DNA of 64,000 nucleotides from Paragonimus westermani (taxonomy: Eukaryota; Platyhelminthes; Trematoda; Plagiorchiida; Troglotrematidae): assembly GCA_008508345.1 (NCBI GenBank), contig QNGE01003907.1, positions 1 through 64,000 of the forward strand, given 5' to 3'. Made by a program: the position numbers and the translations under genes. Shown piece after piece: positions 50,731 to 63,387 of this stretch (its first letter is position 1; each line of letters opens with the position of its first letter). The notes below the pieces were generated by a model. The model had not been told where the DNA came from. It did no database searches and worked only from the letters and a program-made list of their open reading frames with translations.

Positions 50731-50837
50731 AAATTTCGTGGGTATCTGTTGTGCGGAAATACCCGGTACAAGTACTCCTCTCCCTTCGTTCAGAGATCTG
50801 AGGCACTGAAGTGCGTTTATGATCACATAAAGAGAGT

Positions 50838-51785
50838 TCAAACGCAGCTGCTTTTGTGGCAGACAGGCTGGTTGCTGTGAAAACCGAGGATTTGGTCCAC
50901 GTGCGTTTCTTTTAGGTGAACTGAGTTCTCTAGTGTTCCATCAGGTTTGCGGCTGATTAGTACATCTAAGAAAGTCAGCCGGTTGTCGGTTTTAGTATCC
51001 GTGGTAAACTGCTTATCACCGAAAACGCTTTTGCGCAGTCTGTGTGTGTCTTCTATCATTAGATTGTGAATATATTTTCAAAATATCATATTGACAGTTT
51101 TGGTTGATCTTTAGCAGCGCGATATTCTCCAACCTCTATATGGCCGCATTGGTGATGAATTCGGTTGTGGGAGAACCTGTTGAAGTTATTCATAGGTTCG
51201 TCGATTGAGGATGAAGTTTGTTGACAGGCATAGCTCCATGAGATTGTGTATGCTTTCAGGTTTCAAAGGATAATTTGGTCATGGTTTTCCTTCAATAGAT
51301 TTTGCACAGTTTCTTCGGCCAGGGTAAGGTCGCCGAAGGTGAAAATCGCTGTCATCGAAAGAAGAAACCACTGCTCCGTCTTCCTCTATCCTGACGTTTC
51401 TCAGTTTGCTGAAAAATTTCATAGCATTGTTGATGGAATGTTTTGATCCGCAGCTGAGGTATTGTAGTCGCTTGAATAAGCCTTTGGCCAAATTTTATAT
51501 CGGTTTGCCAGGTTGGGCTACAGTTAGTCACAGTGTGATGACATTCTGTTGTATTTTTGGTTGTCCATTAAAATGATTAATGATTGCATCATCCGGATGC
51601 GTATTCCGGCGTTACTATTTGTTTACCTCACGTGTAGCTTCCGGTTTGTTAAGTATAGTGCTGAGTTTGTTGGCAAGTTTTGTGTTAAGATCAGCGTTGA
51701 GTAGACGATGGGTGGTTGAGTAGGTGAGTAGCTGTTTTGATTTTCCCACGTAGTCCGCCTTGTCCTTGACGATGTTATCACCTTC
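50838..51785 (-). pseudogene. Penelope-like reverse transcriptase, frameshifted remnant
   Basis: Minus-strand frames, pieced by position, match the PLE reverse transcriptase layout. There is an upstream region with KADYVGKSKQLLTYSTTHRL, then the 'D-x-I-x-x-x-x-G-x-PK' block (DAIINHFNGQPKIQQN) and a PIxNLAKGL region. Next comes RNVRIEEDGAVVSSFD, the position of the first catalytic Asp, and GSPTTEFITNAAI, the 'GSPxS' motif. The block TDNRLTFLDVLISRKPDG with HVDQILGFHSNQPVCHKSS is the conserved downstream stretch of the PLE RT. The catalytic 'YVDD' site is not preserved. At least three frame changes and several stops separate these motifs, so no full-length enzyme is made. Confidence 0.82.
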
Positions 51786-52421
51786 TTAAGGTTGTTCAAG
51801 ACTTGTCATATGTTCAGGATATGATCAGTAGAATACCTGTTACGAGTTGACTGGGACGATAGTCTGTCGAATTTGGTGCTGTGCCTCTTCAAACAGTCCG
51901 CTAGAATTCAATGTTTGCTGTCAGTTGGCCAACTATTCTTTGATTGTTGCATCTTCCGTGTTGAAACTGAGTCCACTGACAACAGCAGCTTGTTCCTCAT
52001 GGGATAGGGAGCGGTAGGAAAAGTTTCCTATTCATGTGTTTTGGCTGGTATTGACATTCTTTTCCCCCAATTTTGATAGCTTTTCTTCTAGTGTAATTCC
52101 CTTCTTATTCTAAGCTCTTGGGGCCCGTTGTCAAATCGTCGTCTCCAGTTTCTATAACCACTGTTAATCTATTACTTATGTGCAGTATTCTCTCCTGCTT
52201 TTCATAATGTTCTCACAGTTTGTGACCCGACTGCGGACATCGGTTATTTACGTATGTACCACCTGTCTTCCGCTCTGCCTAGCTACTGCTTAAGTTTATG
52301 GATGACTGAGCGGTGGTCTGCAGTTAATATTCAGTGGGAGAATGTTTTAACGCAGGCATTCACACCGAAATGGTATTTTCTCGCGCCTGGAAGCCTCGCT
52401 GCATGCATGTTCGCCGAGCTT

Positions 52422-52477
52422 GGCATTTAGGTTTCAAACGTTTCATCACCAGGCGAGGTGACATCATCAGTGCGTAA
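52422..52477 (-). ncRNA. Hammerhead-ribozyme-like motif (minus-strand arm, sense to the PLE)
   Basis: This is the mirror copy of the motif at 52665-52720, carried by the left arm and therefore in the same sense as the PLE coding region. Core CTGATGA, GAAA and the CCTA site are unchanged. Stem I differs from the other arm at two positions. Confidence 0.5.
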
Positions 52478-52664
52478 GTGTTTCAGCGTATATTTTGGAT
52501 GTGAAGATTGATCGATGCCTGCTCTTATATAGGAGAGTGAGTTGACCTACTAGCCTGGGTTCTGGTCGGTCGCTTTCCATCGTGTTTGGCCTCTGGTCAA
52601 CTCACTCTCCTATATAAGAGCAGGCATCGATCAATCTTCACATTCAAAATATACGCTGAAACAC

Positions 52665-52720
52665 TCATGCACTGATGATGTCACCTCGCCTGGTGATGAA
52701 ACGTTTGAAACCTAAATGCC
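52665..52720 (+). ncRNA. Hammerhead-ribozyme-like motif in PLE terminal repeat (plus-strand arm)
   Basis: The arm contains CTGATGA (52672-52678), a stem II candidate (GTCACC/GGTGAT around a TCGCCT loop), GAAA (52698-52701), and a short stem III region ending in CCTA (52711-52714). These are the CUGANGA, stem II, GAAA and UH elements of a type I hammerhead, a self-cleaving RNA found in Penelope-like element terminal repeats. Two departures: one extra base after CTGATGA, and a C-C mismatch in stem III, so activity is doubtful. Confidence 0.5.
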
Positions 52721-54287
52721 AAGCTCGGCGAACATATCAATACCAAAACCATCAACCCGAGCTACAAACAACACCACCACTGTTCTCAATGCATATTCGC
52801 CTGTTTGTTTCATTTGTTAGGCTTCCAAACACGACTATGAATTTCATTGTAATCATGACGTTTAACTTGTTTCTATCCTGCGACATGTTGGGTTGCATGG
52901 TAGATTATACCTGATCTGTGAGAGGACGCATTTCTCCGATAGGGGTTAGGTGATGTCCGCTTGAGTTGCTTGATAGTTTCGCCTATCGCTACGTGTAGCT
53001 GTTCTGTTCTTCCCGGTTTCGAATGACAACGAGTTACTTTCGAATAATCACGCCGTTGGACTGATAAAACACAACGAGATAAGCCATTGCGAGCTTCGTA
53101 CAGATACAGGTAGGTAACTGTTAGTTCTTCGGCGCCAACATCTAGATTTGTAGTGATCAATCGAACAGGTTGGCATCTAACTGGTTTGGCAGGATCATTG
53201 CTATAATGGTCAAAATTCTTGGAGCAGCACCGCCTTGATACAACGTAGAGTTATTGATTGCTGGTGGTCAATATCGTAAGTAAAGTAATCGATAGTCCAA
53301 CTGGCGACAAGGTATAGCACGTGGAGTTAACTAAACACAGTTCGCCAGTTATACGTACCCACCTAGGTGAACATGTGAGTTTATTCATCTAGGTTACGAA
53401 AATCTTGACCATTAGTTATCTTTAAACGGCCCGTCACACTCAGAGTGCCTGCAGTGCTGTCCGACTTTTCAGGAAAAATTTAAAATCGGATGTAACGTGG
53501 ACACACGTTCAGACATTCAATGTGTGCACGGTTTACAACACAGTGACCGGCAGCTCCGGACGGACCAGATGCGTGCTTTCTCACAAAGCACAGCTGATCG
53601 ATCAGTTGGCCAACGGCTTAGTGTACCACCTCAGCTAGCCTAGACGAAAGGAATGCTTCATATATGCACTGCTTAGGAAGTAACTTAAACAGCTGATGGT
53701 CAGTCGGTTGATCAACTCTGATATACTTGAGAACTGTTGTCGAATCAGCACGAAATGATTATGTAACAAAGATGCACACTTGGGCATAGTGAATGTGCAT
53801 TCATGTTGTTTTGAGTTGGAAAATTTTTAAACGCCAACCTTGATGACTGTTGGGTGACCGAACCTGATTTGTCGAGCTCTGATTTTTGAGATTGGTTGCA
53901 GTTGACCTAGAGCTGAACCTACGTTGTTAGACCAAATTTAAGCAACCGCAGTTGATATTGGTTAGCTACCGCGGCTACGAAAATCTGCGCGTTTTGCATT
54001 ACAAAATCTCCACAGATTTGTGATAGCACACTCACTTCTGTGACCGTTGCTAAAACTTGTTGTTTCATCGATTTATCGATCTTCATATGAGCCTACATTT
54101 TCCTAATGGTATGGAACGATTGGACACCGTATGCTCAGTAACACAATACGGATTGACGTGAACAGCCGGCAAGACATTCAGTACAGCTCTGCGATGGAAA
54201 GAACTGTTTTTGTGTTCTAAAATAACCGCACCAAAATTAGTATGAATGAAATTGAACAGCTCGGGCGTCGTGCTTAACATGTTATTG

Positions 54288-54479
54288 GTAAACAGATTGA
54301 GAATAACACACTGTTACGAGCAAGTTGTAATACTCTGCTTTCCAACCACCTCCGGTGGCCTTCCTCAAGATAGTTGTAATCGAAATCACATTTATACTCC
54401 TGGGGAAAGCTACCCGAGGTGGTTGAAAAGTAGAGCATTACAACTTGCCCGTAACGTTGTTTTATTCTTAATCTGTTTT
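54288..54479. repeat. Inverted pair of the short hairpin repeat
   Basis: Arm 54288-54371 is the reverse complement of a diverged copy at 54395-54479 (about 80% identity), separated by 23 bp. Both arms contain the GGTGGTTG and TTACAACTTGC blocks. The inverted pair makes both strands appear open, giving frames with the same short peptide theme (LQLARN-V-LF) here and at 41.2 kb; these are repeat-derived, not genes. Confidence 0.8.
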
Positions 54480-57400
54480 CGTGTTCATACAAATTTTTTG
54501 ATTCACCTTTACTGACAGTTCATATGCTGACCGTTCTTCACCTGTTGACAAGCACCCTGACGTGTTCTGGGCTCACTTGCTGCTCCTCCTTTGAAAGTCT
54601 CAATTTCAGAGGCGAAGATACTTGCAGTTCCATGGTATTAGAAATGTTTTCACCACGGAGATCTAAACTAGGTCAGTGTAATTGAGATATAGGTTACGTT
54701 GAACTTGTAACATTGCAAGACGATTTGAAGACCAGTGCTTGACAAGACCGGTAAACTGACGGATTTCCCGTTAGGCAGCTTGGCAGCTGCCATTTATCCA
54801 GTTCATTTGCCATCCAACCGTGCACAGGATATCCAGTCTTGAGATACCGAATTAAGAGATTTCTTATCATTATTCGCAGTTCGGTTTATAAGAACATGAA
54901 AGCGGATTTGTATCAGACGGATTGAGGTGCACGCTCTCAGTTTACTGAAGATGTACACCTTGTAGGTTTACTGACAATGGAATCTTACATCTCAAAATTA
55001 GTTCGAACTTGTTTCATCAATCTCTTCCTCTTCCTAAGATTAATTTCCTCACAAATTCACATTCAATTCACCATGTTTTCACCCTGAATGCGATAGCTAC
55101 CAAATCGAACAAAACTGCAAATTGGAAATGAGTCATTCACAAGCGGATTCTTTACAGCATCACAAGTTGACATCTGTCGTTGAACGAAGATAAACTCGAA
55201 GGATAAATTGTTTAGCAGAATATCACAATGTTGATGAGTGGGTTCTCAGACTGTTCGTAGGTGATTGAGGAAGTTTATTTAATTGAATCAGACTCAAACA
55301 AAGTGTTATTGGCTACTGTCATTTACCTGAAAGAGGTCATCTGATAAAACTATCCAGGAGAATAAGTAGATGGCTGTTAGACGCTGCACCAGTTGCTCTT
55401 TTTAACAATGGATATATGCTGCAAATGTTAAGTCATTTTCCGTCTTCTGGAAAAACATCACTACAAAAATTCAACGCCGATGAATTTATACACACTTACT
55501 AGGTAGTTGGGTATGATAATTCAGCAATGTTTGAGATGAAGCCAGTGACGGAATAATCAAAAGCGTTGCCATGAATGAAATTAAACCGGCGTTGACATTT
55601 CTGGAGGATCAACACTCCCGAAACGCACCCCAAAAAGTCATTACTCAAGCCTAATACATGTTTTCAGAGGCGGATGATTGAGAAGCCTTTGTGAGTGTAG
55701 AAATTATGATCAAACATGAGTGGTGTTCAAGCCGTAGAATCCAAATCCTCTACCATTTACAATCAACAAACTAAGAATTCACTTGGAAACTTGTCACCGG
55801 TCACAGAACAGTGAACAGCGGAACGGAGCAGATTGGACAAACGAATCCCATTGTGCTTTGAGAGGATAAGAAACCATACAGTATGTTTGATATGCAAACG
55901 CAGGAGAGCCGTAGATTAACTCGTGTGGTTTTTTCAAATAATTTGATAGTTTTTCACTTATGTAGTGGACAGTATGGGCCATCGGATAACGTGAACTCGT
56001 GACCCTGTGCCAGACATTCAACAACGAGGAATGCCATCAACTTCCGATGAAGGATTCTGTCATAAGATGATAATTTATCTTCATTCTGAGCACAAATGTA
56101 TTTTATTTGCAAAATGACCACTGAAGTGAGAAGCCTTTCCTAACTGGATCTCGTTTAGCACGCATAGCATTGGTTGGTAGATAAACCATTCAATTCAGAC
56201 TGCCATCTTAGGCAGCAAACCTGAGCATTTCCTGTTGGTGATAGAGTAGAACAAAATGCCGAACCCCATTGTTGGACAAAAGATCAGAGTATACCACGAT
56301 GGGCAGTTGAGGTGACTGCGGTAGCCAATGAGAAATAACTTGCCCGTTGTGAATTCTATCAATCATGATGGTGCTGTACTGAAACGCACCAGCTGGACCC
56401 GGTTCGTGCGGTATGACCTGACAGCCTGCCGGTACACGCAGCAGCATATTAATGATAGACAGTAAGGCAAACCTATCGATTATTCACGTGGACGGTATTT
56501 GCCACACCGCCTTGTTTGCATGCCATGATCGGTCATGTGGCAGAGGAAGTGACACGCTGTGTGCACCGTAGGCTGCATCTGCTTGCATCGTACACCGACA
56601 GAATACGTCACACAGAAGACTTGTGCGTTTGGACTTCGCCACGAAAAAGCTCCGTTAAACGGACACTATGAAGCAAATGGCCAGTAGAATCCATCTATCC
56701 GGACCTTGAACACTGATTCACTGCGGAAATGTGTGCTTGTATAGGTCTGGGAAATTTTTTTCATAGGAGTTAGTGGTATGTACACATGCGTGGTGTGTGC
56801 TAGACAACTATGTCGGTCATCCCTTTCCGACGGTACAACGGAACAGCTGCATCAACTTATTCAGCCAAATTTCCATAAGCAACTCCAGTATAGACGTTAG
56901 AGTCGTCAACCATCCAAAACACCACTTGACAAACAGTCTGAAATTTAGTGCTTCGTCAGTGGTCCAGACATAAGTTAAACTCATTATAATAATGTGATCG
57001 ACCAATATCGTGCACCTGCCTTCCCAGCACCAACTTACAAATTGCTTGTTTCCGATACACAATTAGCGGACATCAATACGCTATGTAATACTGGAATTTT
57101 CAAAGTCTGATGGTTTTCCAAATAATCACAAAGATTTGAAGACTGATTGTTGCACAGTTTAACTGTACTACCAGCCACATTTGATCGCAGCTGTCACATT
57201 CAGCTGGAACTTTTAGTCAGCTTTATCCGACAGGATGCACTTCACTTGAGGTTCAATCTTGTTAAAGTTCGTAAACAGTGCACTTCCTTGCCGTGGTTGG
57301 GATTAGAAGTCCAGCCATGTTTTCGTGAGGCAACCCTGTTTACCACAGCACAAACGACCTCACAACTGGGCACGATTTAATTAGCATATCTGAACGCTAA

Positions 57401-59255
57401 TCTATTTTCATTTGTCAGGAACCAATTGTATTTGTGGCAGTGGATCTGCCAGGTCAGTTTTGGAGAGGTGGACGTTGTGGTGTATTACGGTTGCGGTGAA
57501 ATCGTTTGGCTCCTTTGTGACAAATGCACATCTTTAAAAACATTGACTCAAAGTTAACCGGTAATTATTAACAGTTTGAAGTATTCAGTTATCGGGCTTA
57601 CTAAAGCCACCATAAAGGTCGGTCAAACGAATGCAATCACCTGCGTGACTACTGCTCATTTCTTCTTCTTTTGCAACTTTGTGAGGATCCTACACTGCTG
57701 ACTGTGGGGCAGAATTCAACATAACTGTTTTTATTGTTTCCTGTGTTCTTGAGGAAGGTGTGCCACCGCCTTGAGATGTACGCCAACTACTGGCATAAAA
57801 ATTGACTGTTTCCTCATGGTCTGAAATGTGTAGGTGGGTCTGGTGTCATCGTTATAAGCTGCCTGTTCTAACATGACAAAATGGCGCTCGAAATTCCAGT
57901 AGACGTTTTGGATGTGACTACCTCGGCCTTAACGCCTGGCAGATGACAATAAGTGAACCGCAGATGGACCGGAGATCACTGTTGCTTCAGGGGGATATAT
58001 TTGCGAAGTTTGAGTGATCTCTGGGTTAGACAGCCGAATTCTCGGTCACTGCAGAAAGTCTAGTAAGAAATTGGCGTCTCGGTTTGAATGGTCATTCTTG
58101 AAAGGCCGCCATCAGCTCTTCAGATGTTACTGTGGTAATGCTTTTGTGTTGTTCACGTATCTTACGATATTCCAACTACGTCACTTCTGTTGAACGTTTT
58201 CCGCAGGAAGGTGCTGTTGTAGATCCGGGGGATAATACGGACACAGTTAATCTTCAAACTGATCACCCCGGTCACATTAAGCTGTTTGCTGGTCCATCTG
58301 TAAAAGAAATTCTCAGTACAGCATATTATGTCTTCCAATCGGAGGAGTGGATTTTGAATGCTCAGTAGTCTTGAGATCAGCAGGGTAGATGTAGTTCACT
58401 AACGGCTTGATCAGTCGCCCTGAGGAGAGTTTCATCGATACTTCGGGGTAAGTCAGATCCTTTAACAAGGAACACGTGTAACAGCAACGAACAGTAACTG
58501 ATTGGAGCCTACATTAAATGTCTGCTATAATCTCGACTTACACAGATTGATCATAATAAAATAAACTGGCAGTACGTTACACACACCCACAACAGTCTGT
58601 CACACATATCAGCCCCTCGTTTTGAAACCACGAACTTAAGGCCCAGTTCCTATTCCATTAACACGATCATGTCTGAGTTTTCAGTCTAGTTCAGAAGACC
58701 AATGAGAGCGACTTGAAGTGCGTTCTTGACGACAGTTGCACAACTGTCCGTTAGAGAGTATGTCAATTTGACGAAAACCAAGCGCCTTTCTGGTTTGCCT
58801 CAACAAATTTTAACCGATATGCCAATTCTTACGGTGTACAAGCGATTAACCTTTAGCGTCCGGTCAAGCAAACTTCATTCTGGTTTAGAACTTAGAAAAA
58901 TCTCCATTCAAGACTAAACATTAGGTTCAGCCTCAGTGCTATCAGAAACACTGAGAGATGAACTCTTCTATCGACGACCGTCCAAAGATTAGTTCAAACG
59001 TTTAACAACAGTGGAATCATGCACTCGTGACTCGGAGGCATGAACTGCATCCAGCCACAAGTACGAGAAACTAATCACTAGAGGAGTCAGTTGACATACT
59101 TGTGGGACGGTGTAAGTATCAATACCGCCATTGTTTACAACGTAATTCGTGTTTGGGAATCGATTGTTGGTCAAAGTTACGAGAGAAGCGAGAACATTTC
59201 GAAGTGAAAATAGAACGGGAAATTTATATTGTATGGAGAGGAAAACTTATGGTNG
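54480..59255. other. Non-coding stretch, no gene seen
   Basis: Only short frames without support (for example 57147-57380 and 58132-58368). No transposon signature recognised. Confidence 0.6.
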
Positions 59256-59295
59256 TTTCAACCACCTCGGGTGGCCTTCCTCAGGAGTGTTGTGA
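59256..59295 (-). repeat. Truncated copy of the short hairpin repeat at a gap
   Basis: On the minus strand this reads CACAACACTCCTGAGGAAGG then CCACCCGAGGTGGTTGAAAC and stops at the N (59255). It is the copy closest to a CTGANGA consensus. The rest of the unit is probably missing in the gap. Confidence 0.65.
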
Positions 59296-59393
59296 CTCAT
59301 TATCTAACCAAAACTAAGTTATCGGTAACGCAAAATACGACCTTTCGAATAGAAATATTTCTCTTCGGGCTGCTCTGGTGTAACTCAATTAAA

Positions 59394-59489
59394 ATGAGTG
59401 TGCCCGATAAGACCACAGCTCTGGCCAGTACAGCCATCTTGAACAGTGTGGCGCGTGAACTTGTTCATCAGAACCGGGCAATGAACAAG
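59394..59489 (+). CDS. Unassigned short exon candidate
   Basis: From the ATG at 59394 the frame encodes about 32 residues of helical character (ALASTAILNSVARELVHQNR) and reaches a good donor (AACAAG then GTAAAG at 59490). Without splicing the same frame continues to TAG at 59562-59564, adding KVKGRRFEHRELLELAGTYG. Either reading gives a small basic, helix-rich polypeptide. No family is recognised. It lies 100 bp downstream of a single-N gap that interrupts a short repeat. Confidence 0.25.
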
Positions 59490-59564
59490 GTAAAGGGTAG
59501 ACGCTTTGAACATCGTGAACTCCTAGAGTTGGCAGGAACGTATGGAAAATGTTCTCTCCAGTAG

Positions 59565-62500
59565 TTCAAATGCCCCGACAATTGATTTCACACTTACGGT
59601 TGTCTTCTTCAGGTCCCATTACCAGTTGCCACAAAAAGGCTGAAATCTCCAAACAAGAGACAATAATTAGAGGAGGGAATGAATGTTGCATAATATCGGA
59701 TAAAAAAACAAGTATTGTTATTAAATTTAAACAGGCTTGCCATGCAATCATATTGTTGTGGTGACTTTGTAACCCACTATCTGTCGGTTGCAAGCCTCTA
59801 ACTAATCCAGATATCACTAGGTTTCAAACAAAATTCACTCTGCCACCTTTTTTGAGGCTGAGTTACCCAAACAAGCAACACACTTACAAGTACATGTGAT
59901 TCCACAACAGGCTTTGGACCGTGACTAAGTCGAGGCATTTCTGGCAAGCTAGTTCAGTATGAGGACTGTAGCAATCAGAACAGTGGACTACGGTAATGCT
60001 ACAACTAATCAGGTTGTACGAGCGTCCAATGAGAGAGCTAAAGAAAACTGGGGTTTAATCACAGTCTCTAACCATTGGACGGCCGAAAAATGCAACTGAC
60101 AGAGATGACCAATTTTATCTGAGGGTTTCACTAACAAATTAATCTGTCAACGGCACAAGCCATACCAGGCTTTAGTATGTCAGCAGTGTGACCACGCTTT
60201 GACAGCAGAGTTCGTTGTCCTTAGGAAAACCGTTTGATTCACCTCTTTGTCTACAACCCATAACTCGCTAGAACTGGCCCAACCTATCTGTGATCTATGA
60301 CAGGCAACAATACGTGAATATCGATAATCAATTTTTCCCTCTGCACAACTCAACTCCCATTACGTGCCTGGCACAGAATGGATCTGGAAAGGTGAATACT
60401 GAGTCGCTAAGGCTATGTACGCAGACGTCACCTGGAACCCAAGATGTAGCATGATGACAGTTACTAACTCCAGTTTTGGCATAGCGCCATCGCTAAAACC
60501 ACATCTGATTGTTCGATTTATCAATGGAGTTTAGGTTTTCCAGGGCGGTATAGCGTTGACACGCTATGGATAGTGAATGCAGTGATCAACACCTATTCGG
60601 CAGATAGCTCATGCCACATTGACCACTGTAAAGTAAACTGGGACTGAACTTACGTGACAGCTGCATGACCGCATCATTTATAGCTATCAGCCTTTGTAAT
60701 CATTTTTATGTTAGAACACGTAACAGGGTGACCTTGACTAGTCGCCAGATCACCTAAATACCGACCTGATAATTTTGTCGTTGGTTTGTGACAGAGAACA
60801 TCATTTGTAAACTTCTGTGTACTGACAACAAAAGAAATAAACTGTACAATCAAACGTTTAGCAACAAATAGGCAGGTTGACGAAAGAGTGTAGAGAGCAA
60901 GCTCGTTTTCGGTTATTCATCATCAGGCCAAACAGTTGGCGTTCATATGAAGGACTGTTGTCACCGTGAAGCGGACAAAACAAGCAACAATTTTCGTTTT
61001 GCATAAAAATGACTACGTTTTGACGCAACTACTTCACAATTATGTAGCGGATGAAACCGTGACAATTTGATCGATTATGGTGTAGGTGGCGGACCTAGAT
61101 AACTGCATTTATACGCCTCCGTTTACTTTTTACGTTTGTGTAATGAAAGCGACTGCGTGAATGATGGATGACAAATGTTCGGTTAGTGCAGACGTTTTAA
61201 CGTTCACGTGCTGTTCGGTTCACGTGCACCTAGCTGCCACTGCGAACGTCTTCTATTCGGATACAGGCTGGCCCAATTGGCATGGTACTGAAAAAAGGTC
61301 GTGTTTGTGGTTGAGAGAACAACGCACAGCAAACAGATTGTTATACCAATTATTTTTAACAAGAAAAAACGTTCTCGTCCAGTGACCTTTTCATGAGGTA
61401 GGAGTGTCATTCACTTCGGATCTATCAGAAAACAAACCTTCTGGAGGCACACATAAGACATTTTTATAGACTGGGGCAGAAAAAATATCTACAGTTTGCT
61501 CACCTACTGACCTCACGGTTGATTACTATGACACATAAACCCGCCAACACTCCACTGTGATCTATTCCAGGTGGAAGAAATGAGGCCAACACTCGTTTAG
61601 TTGAAGTGAAATTCAAACGATAGTTTATCCGGCTTTGTTTCTAGTTTACGTGGATGTTCAACTCCAGTCGACGTGCTTATGAGACGACTACGAGTCCTCC
61701 TACACGACTGATCACCATCTAATCTTTACTGAATCATACATCATGGTGCGTTTTTCGAAGAGACTGACTGAAGCGAGTACCAGATTATCAGAATTGCATT
61801 AAAATTCGATTAGTGTCTATTTTATACCAGCCAGCCCTCCGAAATCACAATGTTGACCGTTTTGATTCCTGAACAGTATGCCGGTCGAAATGGAACTAGT
61901 TGAGGATTCTTTTTGGGCCCGATTTGGTTATCTTTAAGTCATACAGCCGCCTAACAATCAGCGGTTAAGGTATCTATACGATACACTCATGTGCTGACCT
62001 CTTGTAAATGTGAGTGAAACGTTCGTAGTTGCATCTGTTTAGTCGAGGTGTGCAATATGGCACTACACATACATTGCTCTACTTTAACAATGAGTGAAAA
62101 TGACTCACTTCAGAAACCGTATGGTTAAAAGTCACAACTGAAGCGAGGTAGTTTCAATGGGAACTGAAGACAGCGCATCTGAAGACAAACTAAACCCCAG
62201 CACTTTTGCCGGATTTTTCACAGTGCTTGAAGAAGTGTGATGTATTACACAATGTAATGTTTACATTGCTACTGGTGTTATTGATTCACAATTTGAAGGT
62301 CGTATTACTACGCTGACAGAGAAAACTTTTGGAATTCAGACAATCGACATTTTGTTAGTGTCCCACTATAGACTACTTAGGGGGAACACATACCGTGAGA
62401 AAGAACTTGCTGGAGGATAAAACATTTGGATTGTGCTATGCAGACTAGTTTCGGTTCGAACCGTTTAAAGGTATCAAAATCATTGTTTACCTGAACGCTT

Positions 62501-63387
62501 ATTCTGTGTGTATGCAGTTACGATTGCTTACACAGCAAAAAAATCCACAGGAGACGGCTGCTGGACGGTATATCTATTTCTAAGGAGATCATAGCATATT
62601 CGTATACTAAGAACCATCCTGGTATCACCCATGGGCGCATGTTCATTTTGAAAGTTGTTACCATGTAAAGGTATTTTAGTAACTTTGTTGCATGTACACC
62701 AACCGAGTTCCACGGAGCTGAAATGCCTTCCGTTTAAGAGGAAACACGTTTACTTCCCAGAAAGGTGTTTTCCCTTCAAAAAGTTATTATGACTTAGCAC
62801 TTTATTGAGAATACTTTTTTACAACGAACATTTTCCCACTTTTTGATCAACTGGTTAAATTCGATCACCTCAAAAATATGGCACGATCATGCTCCGAATG
62901 GTGTACAGTCCAGCGTACACATAATCGGGTAGGTAAATCATACAGCAATTGGTCGACACCTAGACCAATCAACTGAACCAATCAGAACAATCCTGTTCAA
63001 GGTTATTTTACGATCCAATCCTCGCCTAAAAAACATCCACGCTCAGTTATACACTTGTGCGTATCGTCTATCTGCCGAAAATAAACGGCAAACTGCAAAT
63101 CACACAGTTTTTCAACGTGATGTCATGCGTACCTGTTTAAAGTCTCCGTAAATCCTCAACGAACCCTGTGAACAAGATCCTATTAGTACAAAACATAAAA
63201 TGGCAAAATATCGTCTCAAACATGCGTTATTTTTCTGCTTATTTTGACAGAATCATAATGACGAATTAGTAGTCATAAAATTGTAATGTTTTTCCGATAG
63301 GTGGTCTGCTTTCCAGCCATCAGTAAATTATTGTATTATTTTGGATTGTAGTTTTTCAACAGACTTGATTCCATCTCAATCTGAACT
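59565..63387. other. Upstream region of the SLC6 gene, no other gene seen
   Basis: About 3.8 kb before the SLC6 start holds no supported exon or repeat. The promoter and any 5' untranslated exon of the transporter would be expected here, but no clear TATA or initiator site can be fixed by eye. Confidence 0.55.

Larger units (their letters stand above)
49840..52735 (-). mobile_element. Degenerate Penelope-like element (PLE) with terminal repeats
   Basis: Read on the minus strand, this 2.9-kb block has the parts of a Penelope-like retroelement in the right order: a 141-bp inverted-repeat hairpin at its 5' end (52407-52735), a reverse transcriptase (about 51785-50838), a linker (about 50720-50620), a GIY-YIG endonuclease (about 50580-50290), and a 3' copy of the terminal repeat (49840-49980) in the same orientation as the 52407-52547 copy. 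PLEs typically carry such LTR-like repeats in direct or inverted arrangements. The coding part has many frameshifts and stops, so it is inactive. The terminal repeats contain hammerhead-like ribozyme cores, a known property of PLEs. Confidence 0.85.
52407..52735. repeat. Large perfect-looking inverted repeat (141-bp arms, 47-bp loop)
   Basis: Arms 52407-52547 and 52595-52735 are reverse complements over 141 bp with only three mismatches, around a 47-bp spacer (52548-52594). Both arms are copies of the PLE terminal repeat, one in each orientation, and each contains a TATATAAGAG box near the spacer. A transcript through it would fold into a long hairpin. Head-to-head terminal repeats are a known arrangement at the 5' end of Penelope-like elements. 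The near identity, against the diverged copy at 49840, implies a more recent duplication or gene conversion. Confidence 0.9.

Noticed and set aside
54246..54515. Frames of 72-89 codons on both strands
   Set aside because: They are produced by the inverted short repeat. The same peptide theme appears in the repeat copy at 41.2 kb.
62448..62470. GGTTCGAACC as a pol III B box
   Set aside because: It is a short palindrome with no A box at the right distance on either strand.
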